From assembly GCA_020002185.1 (NCBI GenBank), contig CM034541.1, positions 33,975,852-34,039,851 on the forward strand: 64,000 nt of DNA. Reading direction: 5' to 3'. Each line of letters opens with the position of its first letter. Positions within the stretch are counted from its first letter, which is position 1. Position numbers and translations under genes: made by a program. Origin of the DNA: Paraescarpia echinospica. Lineage: Eukaryota; Annelida; Polychaeta; Sabellida; Siboglinidae. The notes beneath the pieces are model-generated. The model did not search any database and had not been told where the DNA came from. It saw only the letters and a program-made list of their open reading frames with translations. Positions 10,401 through 22,000 of the stretch are shown one piece after another.

Positions 10401-13400
10401 GTATTGTTGAACCACTCATTTTCTTCTTTTTGCATAACTTCCTCTCTCCATCTTTCATCCTCACACGCTCGTCTCAAGTCTCTCCTCACACAGTCCTCCC
10501 ATCTCAGTTGTTCTTCCCTTCTCAAGTGTCCTTGCTGTAGTTCCGCCTATGCCCTCTTTCCAAGTTGCCTGTGTCCATCCTTGTCAAGAGGCCTGCCCAT
10601 CTCATCCAACTTCTCACCAGTCTTCCAGTTAGGCTGCATTCCACATTGCAGTGGACAAATCACCCCTGAAAATATGTTCCATGCTAAAATAATTATATAT
10701 TGTGTGTAACAGTTAAGATATATAATGTGACCAAACCTTCCACATCATACTGATTTCTTTCTGATACTGACTTTTATGATTTGGGGTGGTTATATGCTAA
10801 TTTGATGTGGATAATTTTTGGATTTATTTAAAATAGAAAAAATTAGATGAAGAACAATTTTTTGTTATGTTGAACAGACATATAGGAAATCAAATGACAA
10901 AGTTATTGCAATGAGAACACAGCTACTTTTTATCCTAGGCAGATGTTCATTGATACCTAGCAGATTTTAGTTGACACAGATATATTTCATAGGCTGATGA
11001 ATCGTGACATTTGATATGGATGTATGTGCCACTTAATCAATGACAAATGTCATACCATTTTATGTAGTTTTAAGTAGAATTTCAGCTAACAAATATTAAT
11101 ACTAGTAAACTTCTAAAGCGCCCAGATATCCTCAGGAATCTGAGCTCAGAGGCGCAACATAAAAGAGTCATGTACAGAGATGCTCAAGATTCATCATTAG
11201 AACAAGGTTAGAGTGGGAATGCGATTTCAAACAAATCAGTTTTTAGTGGGTTTTTTCTCTCAAAAGATGGCTATAGTTTCAGATGTTTTTAATGTGATAG
11301 GCAGTTGATTCCAGATTTTGGGTGCAGCTGTGAAACAGAGGATCTGAGGTTCCGGGGGATATCAGAAAAACACAGGCGACTAACCAAATAGGATGGCTAT
11401 TGTGTGGAAAGGGCATTACTGTGCCCTTGTTATTTTAGTATACATCAAAATTAATAAATACGTCATATAATGTGCATCCACTATGCTGTCAGACACATCA
11501 ATCTATCCTCTTTGTTCACTTATGTTCGTCTGTGCCCGTGCTTTTAAACAGGTAGCCTATTTTATGAACTTAACACAGCTGTGACACCAGTTTTACAGCC
11601 ACATTACAGTGTACTCAAATTGTGGCTTCAAATGCCATTACTCGATAAAGCAAAATTATACATATAGTAATAAAAATAACCAGAACTTTGCTTTTAGAAT
11701 ATTTTTACAGAGATTAAGTTTTAGTCATCGTTCATATTGGCTATTGCACCAGGTATAGTCTTTATCATCAAAATGGGGTACAGGGTGGGTAGCCTAATTA
11801 TTCCAATATGCTAGTAAAATGGATATATTATTGTGTCACAGCCAGTACTTTCATACACCCTGACATATGCCTCAGATACACTTATTTGTGAGTTTACTTT
11901 TTTATCTATGAAGGAACAACATTTGTGGATCGCAGTGGTGTAGTGGCTAGAGCTTCGGACTCTCGACCGAGAGAACCCGGGTTCGAATCCTGTGCTGCGA
12001 TGTCGAACATTGGGCAAGTTCGTTCACTCTACGTTGCTCCAGTTCACTCAGCTGTATGAATGAGTACCTGGCTATAGACAGTGGTTAATATTTCTGTACA
12101 AATAGTCTTCGCACATTAATTGCAACATGGCTTAATGCTTCCCAGAGAAGTCGAGATGGTGTTCGATTGAACAGGTCTGCCAGGGAGTAAAGTGTAAAGT
12201 GCTTTGAGCAGTTCTGAGGTCTGGATACTGTGCTATATAAGAACTTATGTTCACCTTACATAGTGTAAGGTCATGATGACCACTCTGGGATATGACTGAT
12301 GGACGGGTGTCCTCAACAGGACAGGACAATTGACATATGACTAATGCTGCATCACAATCACCTCTTGTGTGTAGTGATTGTGATATGTAACAGCAACTAA
12401 CTTGAATTTGATTAATGCACAACCAGAAGCCAGTTACTGTCTAAGTAGGGGTACTAATGGTGAGAAATGATGTCAATGCAACATGTGCTTTGTGTGTTAT
12501 TGACAGTCACTGTTATTGATAGGCAAACATGGATACAGTTTCGGATGATTTTTACACAATAGGCAGGTGAATCCAGATTTTGGGTGCAGCTACAGAGAAA
12601 ACACATTTGCCAATGTGAAGCTTAGTTTTAGGAAAAAGTTGATGATCTGAGATTCCTGGGGATATCTGAAAAATGCAGGAGACTAAACAAATAGGATGGG
12701 TGCTGTTTAGAAAGGGCGTGGTATGTAATTCCCCGGTAGTGGCTAACTTGAATTTGTTCGATATTCAACCAGGAGCCAGTGCAGCTGTTTCAGAAGGTGT
12801 AGTGATGGTGAAAAACGATTTCAATGAAACAAGTACCATGTGTGTGTTATTGAGAGAGAAACATGACTGCAGGTGATGGCTGTGAAGAAGGACATTCCAT
12901 GGCAGGAGGTCAAGCGCCTGGGTGACCTTCAGAAGAAACTGGGCGTTACCCTTGATGACATGACCCAGTTAGTGGACACACTTCTCCACGCGGAGCCGTA
13001 CAGTAAGAAGGAGGTGTGCGACATTCTCAATGTGGAGACTGATGAACTGGAGGAGACGAGTCTGAACCAGCAGACGAGGCAGTGTAAGTCATGGTTCATT
13101 CAGGTAGTTTGTCGTTTTGCTACATACAACGATGTTCTCCATCTAATAATAGAATGCAGTTATGACATAGTCAGAGATTATCAGGTCTGTGTTGTTGCAT
13201 TGGACAGGAACAAATATCACATTAGAGAGCAATAGAGAAGGTCTGTAAACGCCCCGATCTTGAAACATATCCCGATCGCACCCCGTGCTAAGTTGGATTG
13301 TTGAGCAATCGAACTGAGCGCGTGGTGGGATCAGGATAGGGATATGTTTAGAGATCGGGGCGCTTACAGACATTCTATTATTCATATAAGAAAATACAAT

Positions 13401-16400
13401 AAAGTGGAACAATTGTGACCCGTGTACCTGGGTTGAATACAGTAAATGACTATGTATAGTTGTATACAATAACAGGCTGACCTATCAACAAAAATGGCAG
13501 ACAACCAATTTACGCAGTTTGCTATTGATCTTGTCGACTGCGCACAAATGACAGCTGACAACGGTGATACGAAATGACAGCTGACAACAGTGATACAAAA
13601 TGACAGCTGACAACGGTGATACGAAATTACAGCCGACAACGGTGATACGAAATGACAGCCGACAACGGTGATACGAAATGACAGCCGACAACGGTGATAC
13701 GAAATGACAGCCGACAACTGTGATACGAAATTACAGCCGACAAAGGTGGTACGAAATGACAGCCGACAACGGTGGTACAAAATGACAGCCGACAACGGTG
13801 ATACGAAATGACAGCCGACAACGGTGATACGAAATGACAGCCGACAACAGTGATACAAAATGACAGCCGACAACGGTGATACGAAATGACAGCCGACAAC
13901 GGTGGTACGAAATGACAGCCGACAAAGGTGGTACGAAATGACAGCCGACAACGGTGATACGAAATGACAGCCGACAACGGTGATACGAAATGACAGCCGA
14001 CAACGGTGATACGAAATGACAGCCGACAACGGTGATGCGAAATGACAGCCGACAACGGTGATGCGAAATGACAGCCGACAACGGTGATGCGAAATTACAG
14101 CCGACAACGGTGATGCGAAATTACAGCCGACAACGGTGATGCGAAATGACAGCCGACAACGGTGATACGAAATGACAGCCGACAACGGTGATACGAAATG
14201 ACAGCCGACAACGATGATACGAAATGACAGCCGACAACGGTGATACGAAATGACAGCTGACAACGGTGATACGAAATGACAGCTGAGAACGGTGATACGA
14301 AATGACAGCTGAGAACGGTGATACGAAATGACGGCTGACAACGGTGATACGAAATGACGGCTGACAACGGTGATACGAAATGACAGCCGACAACGGTTAT
14401 ACGAAATGACAGCCGACAACGGTGATACGAAATGACAGCCGACAACGGTGATACGAAATGACAGCCGACAACGGTGATACGAAATGACAGCCGACAACGG
14501 TGATGCGAAATGACAGCCGACGACGGTGGTACGAAATGACAGCCGACGACGGTGGTACGAAATGACAGCCGACAACGGTGGTACGAAATGACAGCCGACA
14601 ACGGTGATGCGAAATGACAGCCGACAACGGTGATGCGAAATGTATCTACAACTTTGAATTAATTCAATTGTCAATTCATTAGGCGCGTGACATAAATTTA
14701 AAATGATTAATTTTCGTTCTGCATTTTGCTGTAATTGTACCTGGTGGCTGATGGGGTAGCTCGAGTAATCGGACTCAGTCTGTAGCCTTGTGCAATTTTT
14801 TCCGTTACTGTACCAACATCTCCAATTATTTGTGCTACTATACCACTATCACCAATTATCTATGCTACTCTACCATTATGTCCAATTGTTTGTGCTACTT
14901 ACTATTATCTCCAATTATTTGTGCTACTATACCACTATCACCAATTATCTATGCTACTCTACCGCTATGTCCAATTGTTTGTGCTACTTACTATTATCTC
15001 CAATTATTTGTGCTACTATACCACTATCACCAATTATCTATGCTACTCTACCACTATGTCCAATTGTTTGTGCTACTTACTATTATCTCCAATTATTTGT
15101 GCTACTATACCACTATCACCAATTATCTATGCTACTCTACCACTATGTCCAATTGTTTGTGCTACTTACTATTATCTCCAATTATTTGTGCTACTATACC
15201 ACTATCACCAATTATCTATGCTACTCTACCACTATGTCCAATTGTTTGTGCTACTTACTATTATCTCCAATTATCTGCGCTACTATACCACTATCCCCAA
15301 TTATCTATACTACTCTACCGCTATGTCCAATTGTTTGTGCTACTTACTATTATCTCCAATTATTTGTGCTACTATACCACTATCACCAATTATCTATGCT
15401 ACTCTACCACTATGTCCAATTGTTTGTGCTACTTACTATTATCTCCAATTATTTGTGCTTCTATACCACTATCACCAATTATCTATGCTACTCTACCACT
15501 ATGTCCAATTGTTTGTGCTACTTACTATTATCTCCAATTATCTGCGCTACTATACCACTATCTCCAATTATCTATACTACTCTACCACTATGTCCAGTTG
15601 TTTGTGCTACTTACTATTATCTCCAATTATTTGTGCTACTATACCACTATCACCAATTATCTATGCTACTCTACCATTATGTCCAATTGTTTGTGCTACT
15701 TACTATTATATCCAATTATCTGCGCTACTATACCACTATCTCCAATTATTTATGCTACTCTACCAATATCTTCAATTGTGTGTGCTACTCTACCACTATC
15801 TTATATGATTACATTGGGATTTAATTAACAACTGTGCCATTAATGTAAAACAATGTATATTTGAGACAACATTAGTCTTCTACACAGCCCATGTAGGACC
15901 ATGCCAGGAGTTATATGATGTTTCTGCACCAATTTTGAGTTGTATACTTATGTTTATCTAAAATGACTGGTTCTAATTTTTTTTTTTTTAAATGCCTTTG
16001 GAGCACGTATTTGTCAATAACATGACAATGACACAGGTAATTACTGCAAACGTACACTTACCCCGCTTATTTTGCCAGTCCACATACATTTCCGTCAGAA
16101 CCTCCGGTAATTATCCGTATGCACAATATTTGCAAAGATAGAGACATTTTCGCTCAAAAAAGTTGTGAAACTAATTGAATTTGTATGATATTACATAGTA
16201 ATATGCTTGAAACATTTGTAGCAGACATATAAATCTGTTCCTCATTGACACCTAAATGACTTTCAGTGGACAGCTTCAAGCTCCGTGACCGGGCATTGCA
16301 CGTATACAGCGAGGCTCAGAGGGTCCTGCAGTTCAAGGCCGTCTGTGACAACCAACCGAATGACGCCCTGGAGATGCTGGGGCAACTCATGAACGAGAGT

Positions 16401-17901
16401 CACGCCAGCTGTCGTGACCTCTACGAGTGCAGCTGTCATGACCTTGATGTCTTGGTTAACCTTGCTGTGTAAGTACATGTGCACCCTGTTTTACTGTTAA
16501 ATTACCTTGGCCCAGTAACACTGACTTTGTTTTATCAAGAAAAAGATGATTTTGGCACACTGTGCTCCTATTAGACGTACAGTTCGCTTAACAAATATTT
16601 GAAACGCGAAAATATGTTTTTTTAATTTAAATAAGCATACAGGGGTGTACACCCATTTTCTGGGGTTCATGGGTACAGCCATCTCAGCAGAGGTGACTAG
16701 CAAGCAATTTATGCATCTACACATGACAAAAGGGCACCAGGACCCTGTAAAGTCTGATAATTTAGGTGGACCTTTTGTTATTGTTTTCATCACTGATCTT
16801 TGAATCTAGTGTGACATTGGTAGAAATTAAATGACAATGATGGATTTAGCAGTCAAGTTTGGCGTTAAGATCGCTGTCAGGGCATCACACTGCTAAAAGG
16901 GGTGTACACTAATTAGGGCTTGTACGCTTAATAGAAGGAATACTGTATTTGTTTCAAAAATACCAGTCTTTAGTTCTCATTAGTCAGATGTTTTTACTGT
17001 CCGACATAGATGTTTTAAATGTTAACAGGATTGTCACAGAATCTGATATTCTGATATATAAGTCTGTGGATGAGTTGTAACACGCTTGAAAATGGCTGTT
17101 CATCACACCTTGACATTGTAGTGTTTGGCACCGTATGATTCCATTCCTTCTAACTGTCGGGTTTTCACCACTCTGTGGCATGAACATGTCTACTTTTATA
17201 AAGCAACAAAGACTAAAAAGAAATACGACAAATTATGACAATTTTAGCATTTTAATGATCGGAAAGCTCAAACTACCATAACCACTGTACGTGTTCAGAC
17301 ATCGTATGTTTTCGGACACCCTAAAAATGTACAAAAATTATTTTTCTGTACTATATGGTTTTGAACAAACATAATTTGTTGTATGTCTGTATAGATACAG
17401 TACATTGTGACTATGTTTTTTCAGACATCAACAATAATTTGTTGGTATTGTATGTTTTCGAACAGCTGAGAATTTAATTATTTTTAGGTGCCAAATAAAT
17501 GGCAATGCTGTTATTACGGTAGCTACACATCAGTTGACCAATTAAATCTTTCTAGATTCCATTTAAACATGGGTACATTTAATTTGGCATATTTCATCTA
17601 AAATAATAAATTTTTTTGTGAATTCTTTGTTACTTGATCAGCTTAATTTCTTAACAAGGCATCTCGAATAATTAAAAAATATGGTTTTATTTTCAGCCAA
17701 TCAGGAGCCCTCGGGTCGCGCCTCACCGGAGCTGGTTGGGGCGGTTGTGCTGTGTCATTGGTACCAGCCAGTCAGAAAGAAGTGTTTATTCGCAAGATGT
17801 ACGATGGATTCTATGCGAAAGACGCACATCGCAAAAGTGTTGTCAAGGAGAGCTTGTTTGCCACGCAGCCAGGAGGGGGAGCCACTATATATGCCGCATG
17901 A
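7234..17901 (+). CDS. GALK2: N-acetylgalactosamine kinase (GALK2), C-terminal six coding exons
   Basis: Cytosolic GHMP-family sugar kinase that phosphorylates GalNAc (and galactose at high levels) at the 1-position using ATP, in amino-sugar salvage. The joined exons are 7234-7474, 9233-9331, 9871-10023, 12873-13083, 16267-16468 and 17697-17901. All junctions are GT..AG, phases agree across every junction, and about 370 codons result. The ATP-binding GHMP motif 2 ([11 protein letters not shown]) is in the first visible exon. [12 protein letters not shown] and [18 protein letters not shown] follow. Motif 3 ([12 protein letters not shown]) is in the last exon, and the C-terminus ends [14 protein letters not shown]. 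The whole length aligns with vertebrate GALK2 (458 aa) rather than GALK1. Motif 1 (sugar binding, GRVNIIGEH-like) and about 95 N-terminal residues are missing, so their exons must lie left of the window. Convergent with HMGCR. Confidence 0.96.
7640..9232. repeat. Minisatellite of about 52-bp units that copies the adjacent GALK2 3' splice site
   Basis: About 30 units fill the intron up to the acceptor of exon 9233-9331. A typical unit contains tgtttgttcag|ACAGAG and GAGGTGTGTCAG. The real junction is tgtttgttcag|ACAGAA, followed 7 bases later by GAGGTGTGTCAG. So the intron side is identical and about 19 of the first 24 exon bases match. Units vary in length (roughly 43-53), some lacking the 'agacagag' block, with a regular two-unit alternation at 7690-8060. 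Confidence 0.97.
9233..9331 (+). CDS. GALK2: GALK2 exon, TEGGGMDQ block
   Basis: 33 codons, phase 0 on both sides, acceptor gttcag and donor gtgagt. Encodes [20 protein letters not shown] and then [13 protein letters not shown], matching the human [20 protein letters not shown] segment. The Asp of GMDQ corresponds to the family's catalytic aspartate region. The acceptor coincides with the last unit of the minisatellite. Confidence 0.96.
9412..9605. mobile_element. MITE of the 'accgtatg/aaacatacagt' family
   Basis: AT-rich segment with repeated 'tgtccaaaaacata', 'gttcagaaacatacagt' and 'gtccacaaacatacagtat'. Related segments occur at 17262-17520, 24760-24955, 30540-30735 and 46060-46225. Boundaries are approximate. 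Confidence 0.55.
9871..10023 (+). CDS. GALK2: GALK2 exon, substrate-binding core
   Basis: 51 codons, phase 0 both sides, acceptor gtcccag, donor CAG|gtcaga. Encodes [14 protein letters not shown] and then [20 protein letters not shown], closely matching human AKLIEFSPLRATDV and SCVEMNKAATSHFN. Confidence 0.96.
10153..10224 (+). other. Exon-like segment that would introduce a stop (possible poison exon)
   Basis: 72 bases bounded by ctgtacag and gtaatt, 130 bases after a GALK2 exon. In the reading phase set by that exon (phase 0) the second codon is TGA. GALK2 family alignment goes directly from the AAQ end of the upstream exon to the exon at 12873, so it is not needed for the protein. It could be a nonsense-mediated-decay cassette or chance. 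Confidence 0.15.
10395..10530 (-). mobile_element. Degraded LINE C-terminal fragment (tentative)
   Basis: The minus strand reads [20 protein letters not shown] and then [10 protein letters not shown]. This resembles the 'LRYKDVCKRDL...W' tail found after the reverse transcriptase in many LINE ORF2 proteins. Stop codons surround it. A short relic at best. Confidence 0.35.
11090..11410 (+). repeat. Dispersed repeat, copy 1
   Basis: The stretch containing gattccagattttgggtgcagct, a ggatctgaggttcc block and aaataggatgg recurs at 12530-12720. A third partial copy of the downstream portion (caaccagaagccagt) lies at 12370-12510. Possibly the 3' part of a LINE; class unknown. Confidence 0.6.
11930..12245 (+). 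mobile_element. tRNA-derived SINE, full length
   Basis: The head (11930-12003) looks like a tRNA. It has an A-box-like tggtgtagtggctagagc, a B-box gggttcgaatcc, and acceptor arms tcgcagt / gctgcga that pair. The anticodon region is degraded, so I do not call a functional tRNA. A body follows with ttgggcaagttc and gttgctccag, then a tail with aaagtgctttgagcag and ctatataagaac, typical of tRNA SINEs whose tail is shared with a partner LINE. A 5'-truncated inverted copy sits at 36692-36893. Confidence 0.8.
12370..12510 (+). repeat. Dispersed repeat, partial copy
   Basis: Carries ctaacttgaatttgatt, caaccagaagccagt and a ggtgagaaatgatgtcaatg block. All are echoed in the same order at 12740-12860, where the last block reads ggtgaaaaacgatttcaatg. 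Confidence 0.55.
12530..12860 (+). repeat. Dispersed repeat, copy 2, abutting a GALK2 exon
   Basis: Same ordered blocks as 11090-11410 followed by those of 12370-12510. It ends within about 15 bases of the acceptor of exon 12873-13083. Its long + frame is part of the repeat, not coding sequence. Confidence 0.6.
12873..13083 (+). CDS. GALK2: GALK2 exon, helical linker
   Basis: Acceptor gactgcag, donor gtaagt. Enters in phase 0 and leaves in phase 1. Encodes the less conserved region [20 protein letters not shown] followed by [16 protein letters not shown], corresponding to human WDKVLRLEEVQAKLGISLEE and LHPEPYNPEEICRCL. Confidence 0.93.
13231..13378. mobile_element. Small hairpin MITE (about 148 bp)
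   Basis: Two arms of about 46 bases are near-perfect inverted repeats (gtctgtaaacgccccgatct near 13241; its complement, with one change, ends at 13371). The arms surround a loop of about 56 bases. Located 150 bases after a GALK2 donor. Target duplication not clear. Confidence 0.75.
13545..14642. repeat. Minisatellite, 26-bp unit, about 42 copies
   Basis: Unit built on gaaatgacagccgacaacgg followed by tgatac. Left-end units read 'agctga' rather than 'agccga', and 'gatgcg' and 'ggtggtac' variants cluster. The long minus-strand frames with repeating [13 protein letters not shown] are artefacts of this array. Confidence 0.97.
14790..15815. repeat. Higher-order minisatellite, 89-bp unit made of three ~30-bp subunits
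   Basis: Three related subunits beginning ccaattatttgtgctac, ccaattatctatgctac and ccaattgtttgtgctac cycle in fixed order. This gives an 89-base higher-order period with about 11 copies. Since 89 is not divisible by three and the unit lacks stops, all three + frames stay open for about 1 kb. None is a gene. Confidence 0.95.
16267..16468 (+). CDS. GALK2: GALK2 exon, HVYSEA...CRDLYECSC
   Basis: Acceptor ctttcag, donor gtaagt, entering phase 1 and leaving phase 2. Encodes [20 protein letters not shown] and then [17 protein letters not shown], close to human YQRAKHVYSEAARVLQFKK and LMNQSHMSCRDMYECSC. Confidence 0.96.
16557..16950 (-). mobile_element. MITE of the 'ccgtattcg' TIR family, inverted copy
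   Basis: Colinear with the reverse complement of 18617-19022 over almost its full length. Shared blocks include taatttaggtggacctt, tttgaatctagtgtga, gctaaaagg and ggtgtacactaattagggc. Its ends are more decayed (aatactgta at right). It lies in the last GALK2 intron. Confidence 0.82.
17262..17520. mobile_element. MITE of the 'gttttcggacacc' family
   Basis: Ends are loosely inverted (aaactaccataacc versus ttattacggtagc). The interior has repeated gtatgttttcggacac and gtatgttttcgaacag. A related copy lies at 24760-24955 with the same order of blocks. Confidence 0.6.
17697..17901 (+). CDS. GALK2: GALK2 terminal coding exon with GHMP motif 3
   Basis: Acceptor ttttcag, enters in phase 2, ends at TGA 17899-17901. 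Encodes [20 protein letters not shown] (glycine-rich GHMP motif 3) and ends [17 protein letters not shown], parallel to human KQSLFATKPGGGALVLLEA. Flanked on both sides by inverted copies of the same MITE. Confidence 0.96.
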
Positions 17902-18614
17902 ACATTTTCCTCATAGTAATGTTATTGGTTGTTGGATTATTCTTTTGTTGAGCCAGAGGGAATGTGTAGATTTCAGGAGAAACATTGAGTGTCCATGGGA
18001 AATTATGTATGTGGGAATAATTATCGGATGATCACGGGAAGATGTTTGTGGGAAACTGATCGATGGGATACTTTTAACTAGGTGTGCGAGATTGTGGAAA
18101 TGGGGCGTAAGATTATTTTAAAGCTGGAGGGAAACAATATAACCACAAGGGTAGGGTAGGTTAGCACCTAGCAGTTAGATGAATGAAGGTTAATTGTAAA
18201 CATACCAATGTAATTCAGAGTTCCATGCTGTGGGGGTATAGGGTTAAATGTCTGTGTCATGTAGTTGGGAGTCTACAGTTAAATGACGTCTGTAACACAG
18301 TGTTTTGAGTGTGTATCTTACAATGATTTCTCATAGGCGTGTAGATGTACGATGTATGCCTTTTCCTTTTCCTTATTTATAACTCGCTATTTATTTTGTC
18401 AATATATAGGTTTACTGTGACACCCAAAACTCAAGCCACTAACAATACACAACGACCACATCACTCAATACAAACTTCTTTCCCAAACATTTTATCAAGT
18501 TCTGCTTCACGACTCTACACAGTCAATGTCCATAACAGTTAATCTTCTTGTGGGATTGGTCATTCTAAAGGGAAACAAAAGCCATTTGCAACAATATACA
18601 TGTGTAAAACAACA
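17902..18614 (+). other. GALK2 3' flank, probable 3' UTR
   Basis: No gene. Non-repetitive sequence after the GALK2 stop. No convincing AATAAA was found before the MITE at 18617, so the transcript end is not placed. Confidence 0.4.
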
Positions 18615-18616
18615 TA

Positions 18617-19022
18617 CCGTATTCGTTCTACTAAGTGTACTTGCCCTAATTAGTGTACACCCCCTTTTAGCAGCATCCAACACTGTGACAGTGATGTTAA
18701 CGCCAGCCTTGACTGTTGAATCCATCATTGTGTTTTAATTTCAACCAATATCACACTAGATTCAAAGCTTAGAGATGAAACAACATCGAAAGGTCCACCT
18801 AAATTATCAGAGTTTTACAGTGTTCTGGTATCCTGTTACTCATACATTTGTTGTATATGAGATGCATAAATCCCTTGCCAATCATACCTGCTGAGATGGT
18901 TGTACTCGGGAACCAAAGAAAATGAGTGCACACCCGTGCGCTTACTGGAACACAAAAGTTGACACATTTCCATATCTAATATATTTTCTAAGCATACTGT
19001 AAGTTTAATAGAACGAATACGG
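18617..19022 (+). mobile_element. MITE of the 'ccgtattcg' TIR family, 406 bp, TA-flanked
   Basis: Left end ccgtattcgttctactaag, right end gtttaatagaacgaatacgg, flanked by TA on both sides (18615-18616, 19023-19024). Non-coding. A longer relative lies at 40560-41702 and an inverted copy at 16557-16950. Confidence 0.88.
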
Positions 19023-19024
19023 TA

Positions 19025-22000
19025 CATCACTGAAGGTGATATAGTTGGGTTAGAAAATATTTTGTAAAAATCAGCCGATATCTACGGGTACCAAAACAAC
19101 ACAAAACTAGACCAAGCAACCAGCAAAGAATGAGGACTTGCTCAAAGCAAAGGCCACACCACTGGCGCCTCCAACTGGAGTTGTGAGGAATTTGTTGACA
19201 GATTATTTGCCAGCATAGAGAAGTGTGTGAAGTGTTGGTTCTGTAACAAGGTTAGTTAGCAAGTGCTGGCATAATAGTCTTGATTGTCTTGCAAATTATT
19301 TGTTTTCATTAAATCTTGGGTGCATAGGTTGAAAAGTGAGTTTTCCCCTTACATAAATAATACTTGTAATGTTCTAGAAATACTGAGAGAACAAAATATT
19401 TTTCTAATACGTCGGTGCCAACTCTTAGGTCTATCGTAAGTGCACCATGTTTTCTTAAATATGTTGGTCTTCAGAAACTACATTTTGTGCATTTTGGAAG
19501 TTTGTATTGTGGGATACGGCCCACATTTGTTTAACGACTGACAGAATAGCATCATCATTTCAAGAGTGACTTTCACAGACTCGTTAGCTGTGCACTGTTG
19601 GGTTTATAACCAAGTTTGATGGTGAGTTTCTTCATTGCAAGAGCAGCTAACCAGTAGACGTAGATAACCAAACGGGTTCATTTGTGGATCTTATTGATTC
19701 CTGTTGTCATTCTGATAGGTGGGCATCATTCAAAATTGGCATAAATAAAAAACACAGCATAATTCTACACGGCATGTACCAGGTAATCGCAGTTTATTCC
19801 TTCTATCTGCCTTCAAATTAATGTCAAAGACATACTTTCATGGTAACACAAAGAAGGAAATACAATAAAAGCACAAACATTAATCAAAACTCAAACACTA
19901 AAAAAATTTCCATGTGGTGTTCTGTTGAAATACTTAAATTTTTATTATCTAAGCACCAAGATATAATAACAGTGTTATGTACTGTTTTAGTCTATAGATC
20001 TATAAGCAAAACTAAAACAAAAAACAATGTTCTGAATACTTAACAGTTTCTGAGGCAAACGTCTTCTGCATACATTAATCACATCTGTCAAACTCAGAAT
20101 CTGACGACAACATTTCAGCAGGTATTTCTACCCTAATACATGTACGCTAGTATCAATAAAAATTATAAATAACAATTCTCATGGCACCGATGTGGTTAGC
20201 ATTCTCCAATAAACCTTGTGATATTTCTATTGTTGATTTCTCACACAGTGGCTAGTACTTATTATATATCCATGTTGGCAATTTTTACCCAAAACTTGCT
20301 AGCATATTTTGTAAGCAGTGTATTACTTGGTCAACAAACACACAAAGCACACCGGAAACACTTCTGACAACACATTCTTTAAAGTAGCAGTGCAGAACTT
20401 TCCATATGGCCATATAAAAATAACTCCTGGTTTCTCATCAGAAGTTTGTCAAAAAGAAATGAGTGGTGAGGTTTGTATTATGCTGGTGGAGGTGGTAGGG
20501 TAGTAGTGACAGTCAAAGGGGCTATTATCAACAACTTGATATATGTGTTCAAAGTGTATTTCTTACAAGTGACAAACAGACAAATTCAATTGGGTTTTCA
20601 CCTGTTGCACTGGCACACATATAATTATATTAATAAAAAATTCTGGTACCTATTTTTAATAGGTGCTGATGAGAAACCTGGAATTATTTATTATGTTACA
20701 TAATTCTTAATGACATTTAGTTGACACAGTTTGTGCAGCTGTGCCGCCTTGACATCTTTCACGTCTTATAATCCGAGACATGTAGTATAGTCTTGTATTT
20801 AGACGGAGCAAAATGTTAGGCTAAACTGCAGCCTCTTGTCTTTAATTAAGGGAAACAAATGTACAGTTAAGCTGCAGCCTCGTGTTAGAGGAGCGAAATA
20901 TGTTATAGCAAATCAGGACATGTCCCAAATTCTGATCCGACAGGTTTCGGGTTAAAATTAATTATCTTCCCAAAAGCAGATTTAATCAATATCATTGCTT
21001 CTAAATTCTACAACTTCTCAAATGTATCACTTGGCTGATGTAAATTAATACTGTATATTTGCAAACATGGTAGCCATTTTGGGAAAATTCCTTTATCATA
21101 TTGTGTAGAAATATGTCCGTGCACACAAAGTAATTATATAATGTATATATAAAACAGTTGGTGTTATCACAAAAGCTTTCCTACAGTGGCTAATGCACAC
21201 TTTAGCTGACACAAACTGCAATTACGTCACACAGTATAAAGTACTACCTCTACAATACAAATACCCCACTGTCTATGGGGTCATTTGTTTTAAAACATTG
21301 CATACACAAATACTGCTGCCTCTGTATTTGTTGATAGTGCAGGGATAACTGTTCAATATGAATCATAATACTTGTCTCAAAACTTGAAAGTATGATAAAT
21401 AACAATTTAATTAATAATTATTTTACACAGAATAACTAGCAAATTGCACTGTTTTATAAACAGATTTTATATATGAAAAACTAATTTCTAGAAGAATATC
21501 ACCCACCTATTTAATACTATCTTGGATTAATATAATTGGTTGATACATTTTTTCATGTTAAGCACCTCTCAAAACTTATCTATAATTATTTAAATATGCT
21601 GTCGTTTAATCTGCCATTAATTAAGCGGATGCTAAAACACAATCCAACATCTACAATACTGTTAACAGATGCACTGGGTTGAAGTTGCCCTGTATAATTG
21701 ATACAACTACAGCATTACTAGATAGGCTGCTGTTCAAGCTGTACTGGTGGTACATCTTACCCAAAGATACACTTGGTAGGATTTAATATTGGGCCCCAGC
21801 CAAACTGAAATGGGATATCTGCAAGGCATTCTACATAGCCAGTCAATATATGAGTATACAACCATCCTTTAATAGGTCATATTAAATACACAAAGCACAT
21901 CAGATCCATTTCCAAGTGACACCACCACCACAGCTAAAAATGTACAGTAATCACCAAGGTAGCCATTGTATTTCATCTACGCCAACAAACGTATAAATTA

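Noticed and set aside
11930..12003. Functional tRNA gene
   Set aside because: Acceptor arms and A/B boxes are present, but the anticodon stem and T stem are imperfect, and a SINE body and tail follow directly; a truncated body copy exists elsewhere.
13382..14674. 430-codon minus-strand frame rich in [13 protein letters not shown]
   Set aside because: Low-complexity translation of the 26-bp minisatellite.
21780..21830. Alternative last HMGCR exon giving HNRLAGAQY-stop
   Set aside because: The acceptor is plausible, but the site at 23171 gives HNRSVLN, retaining the conserved serine, and is nearer; the first candidate has no family support.
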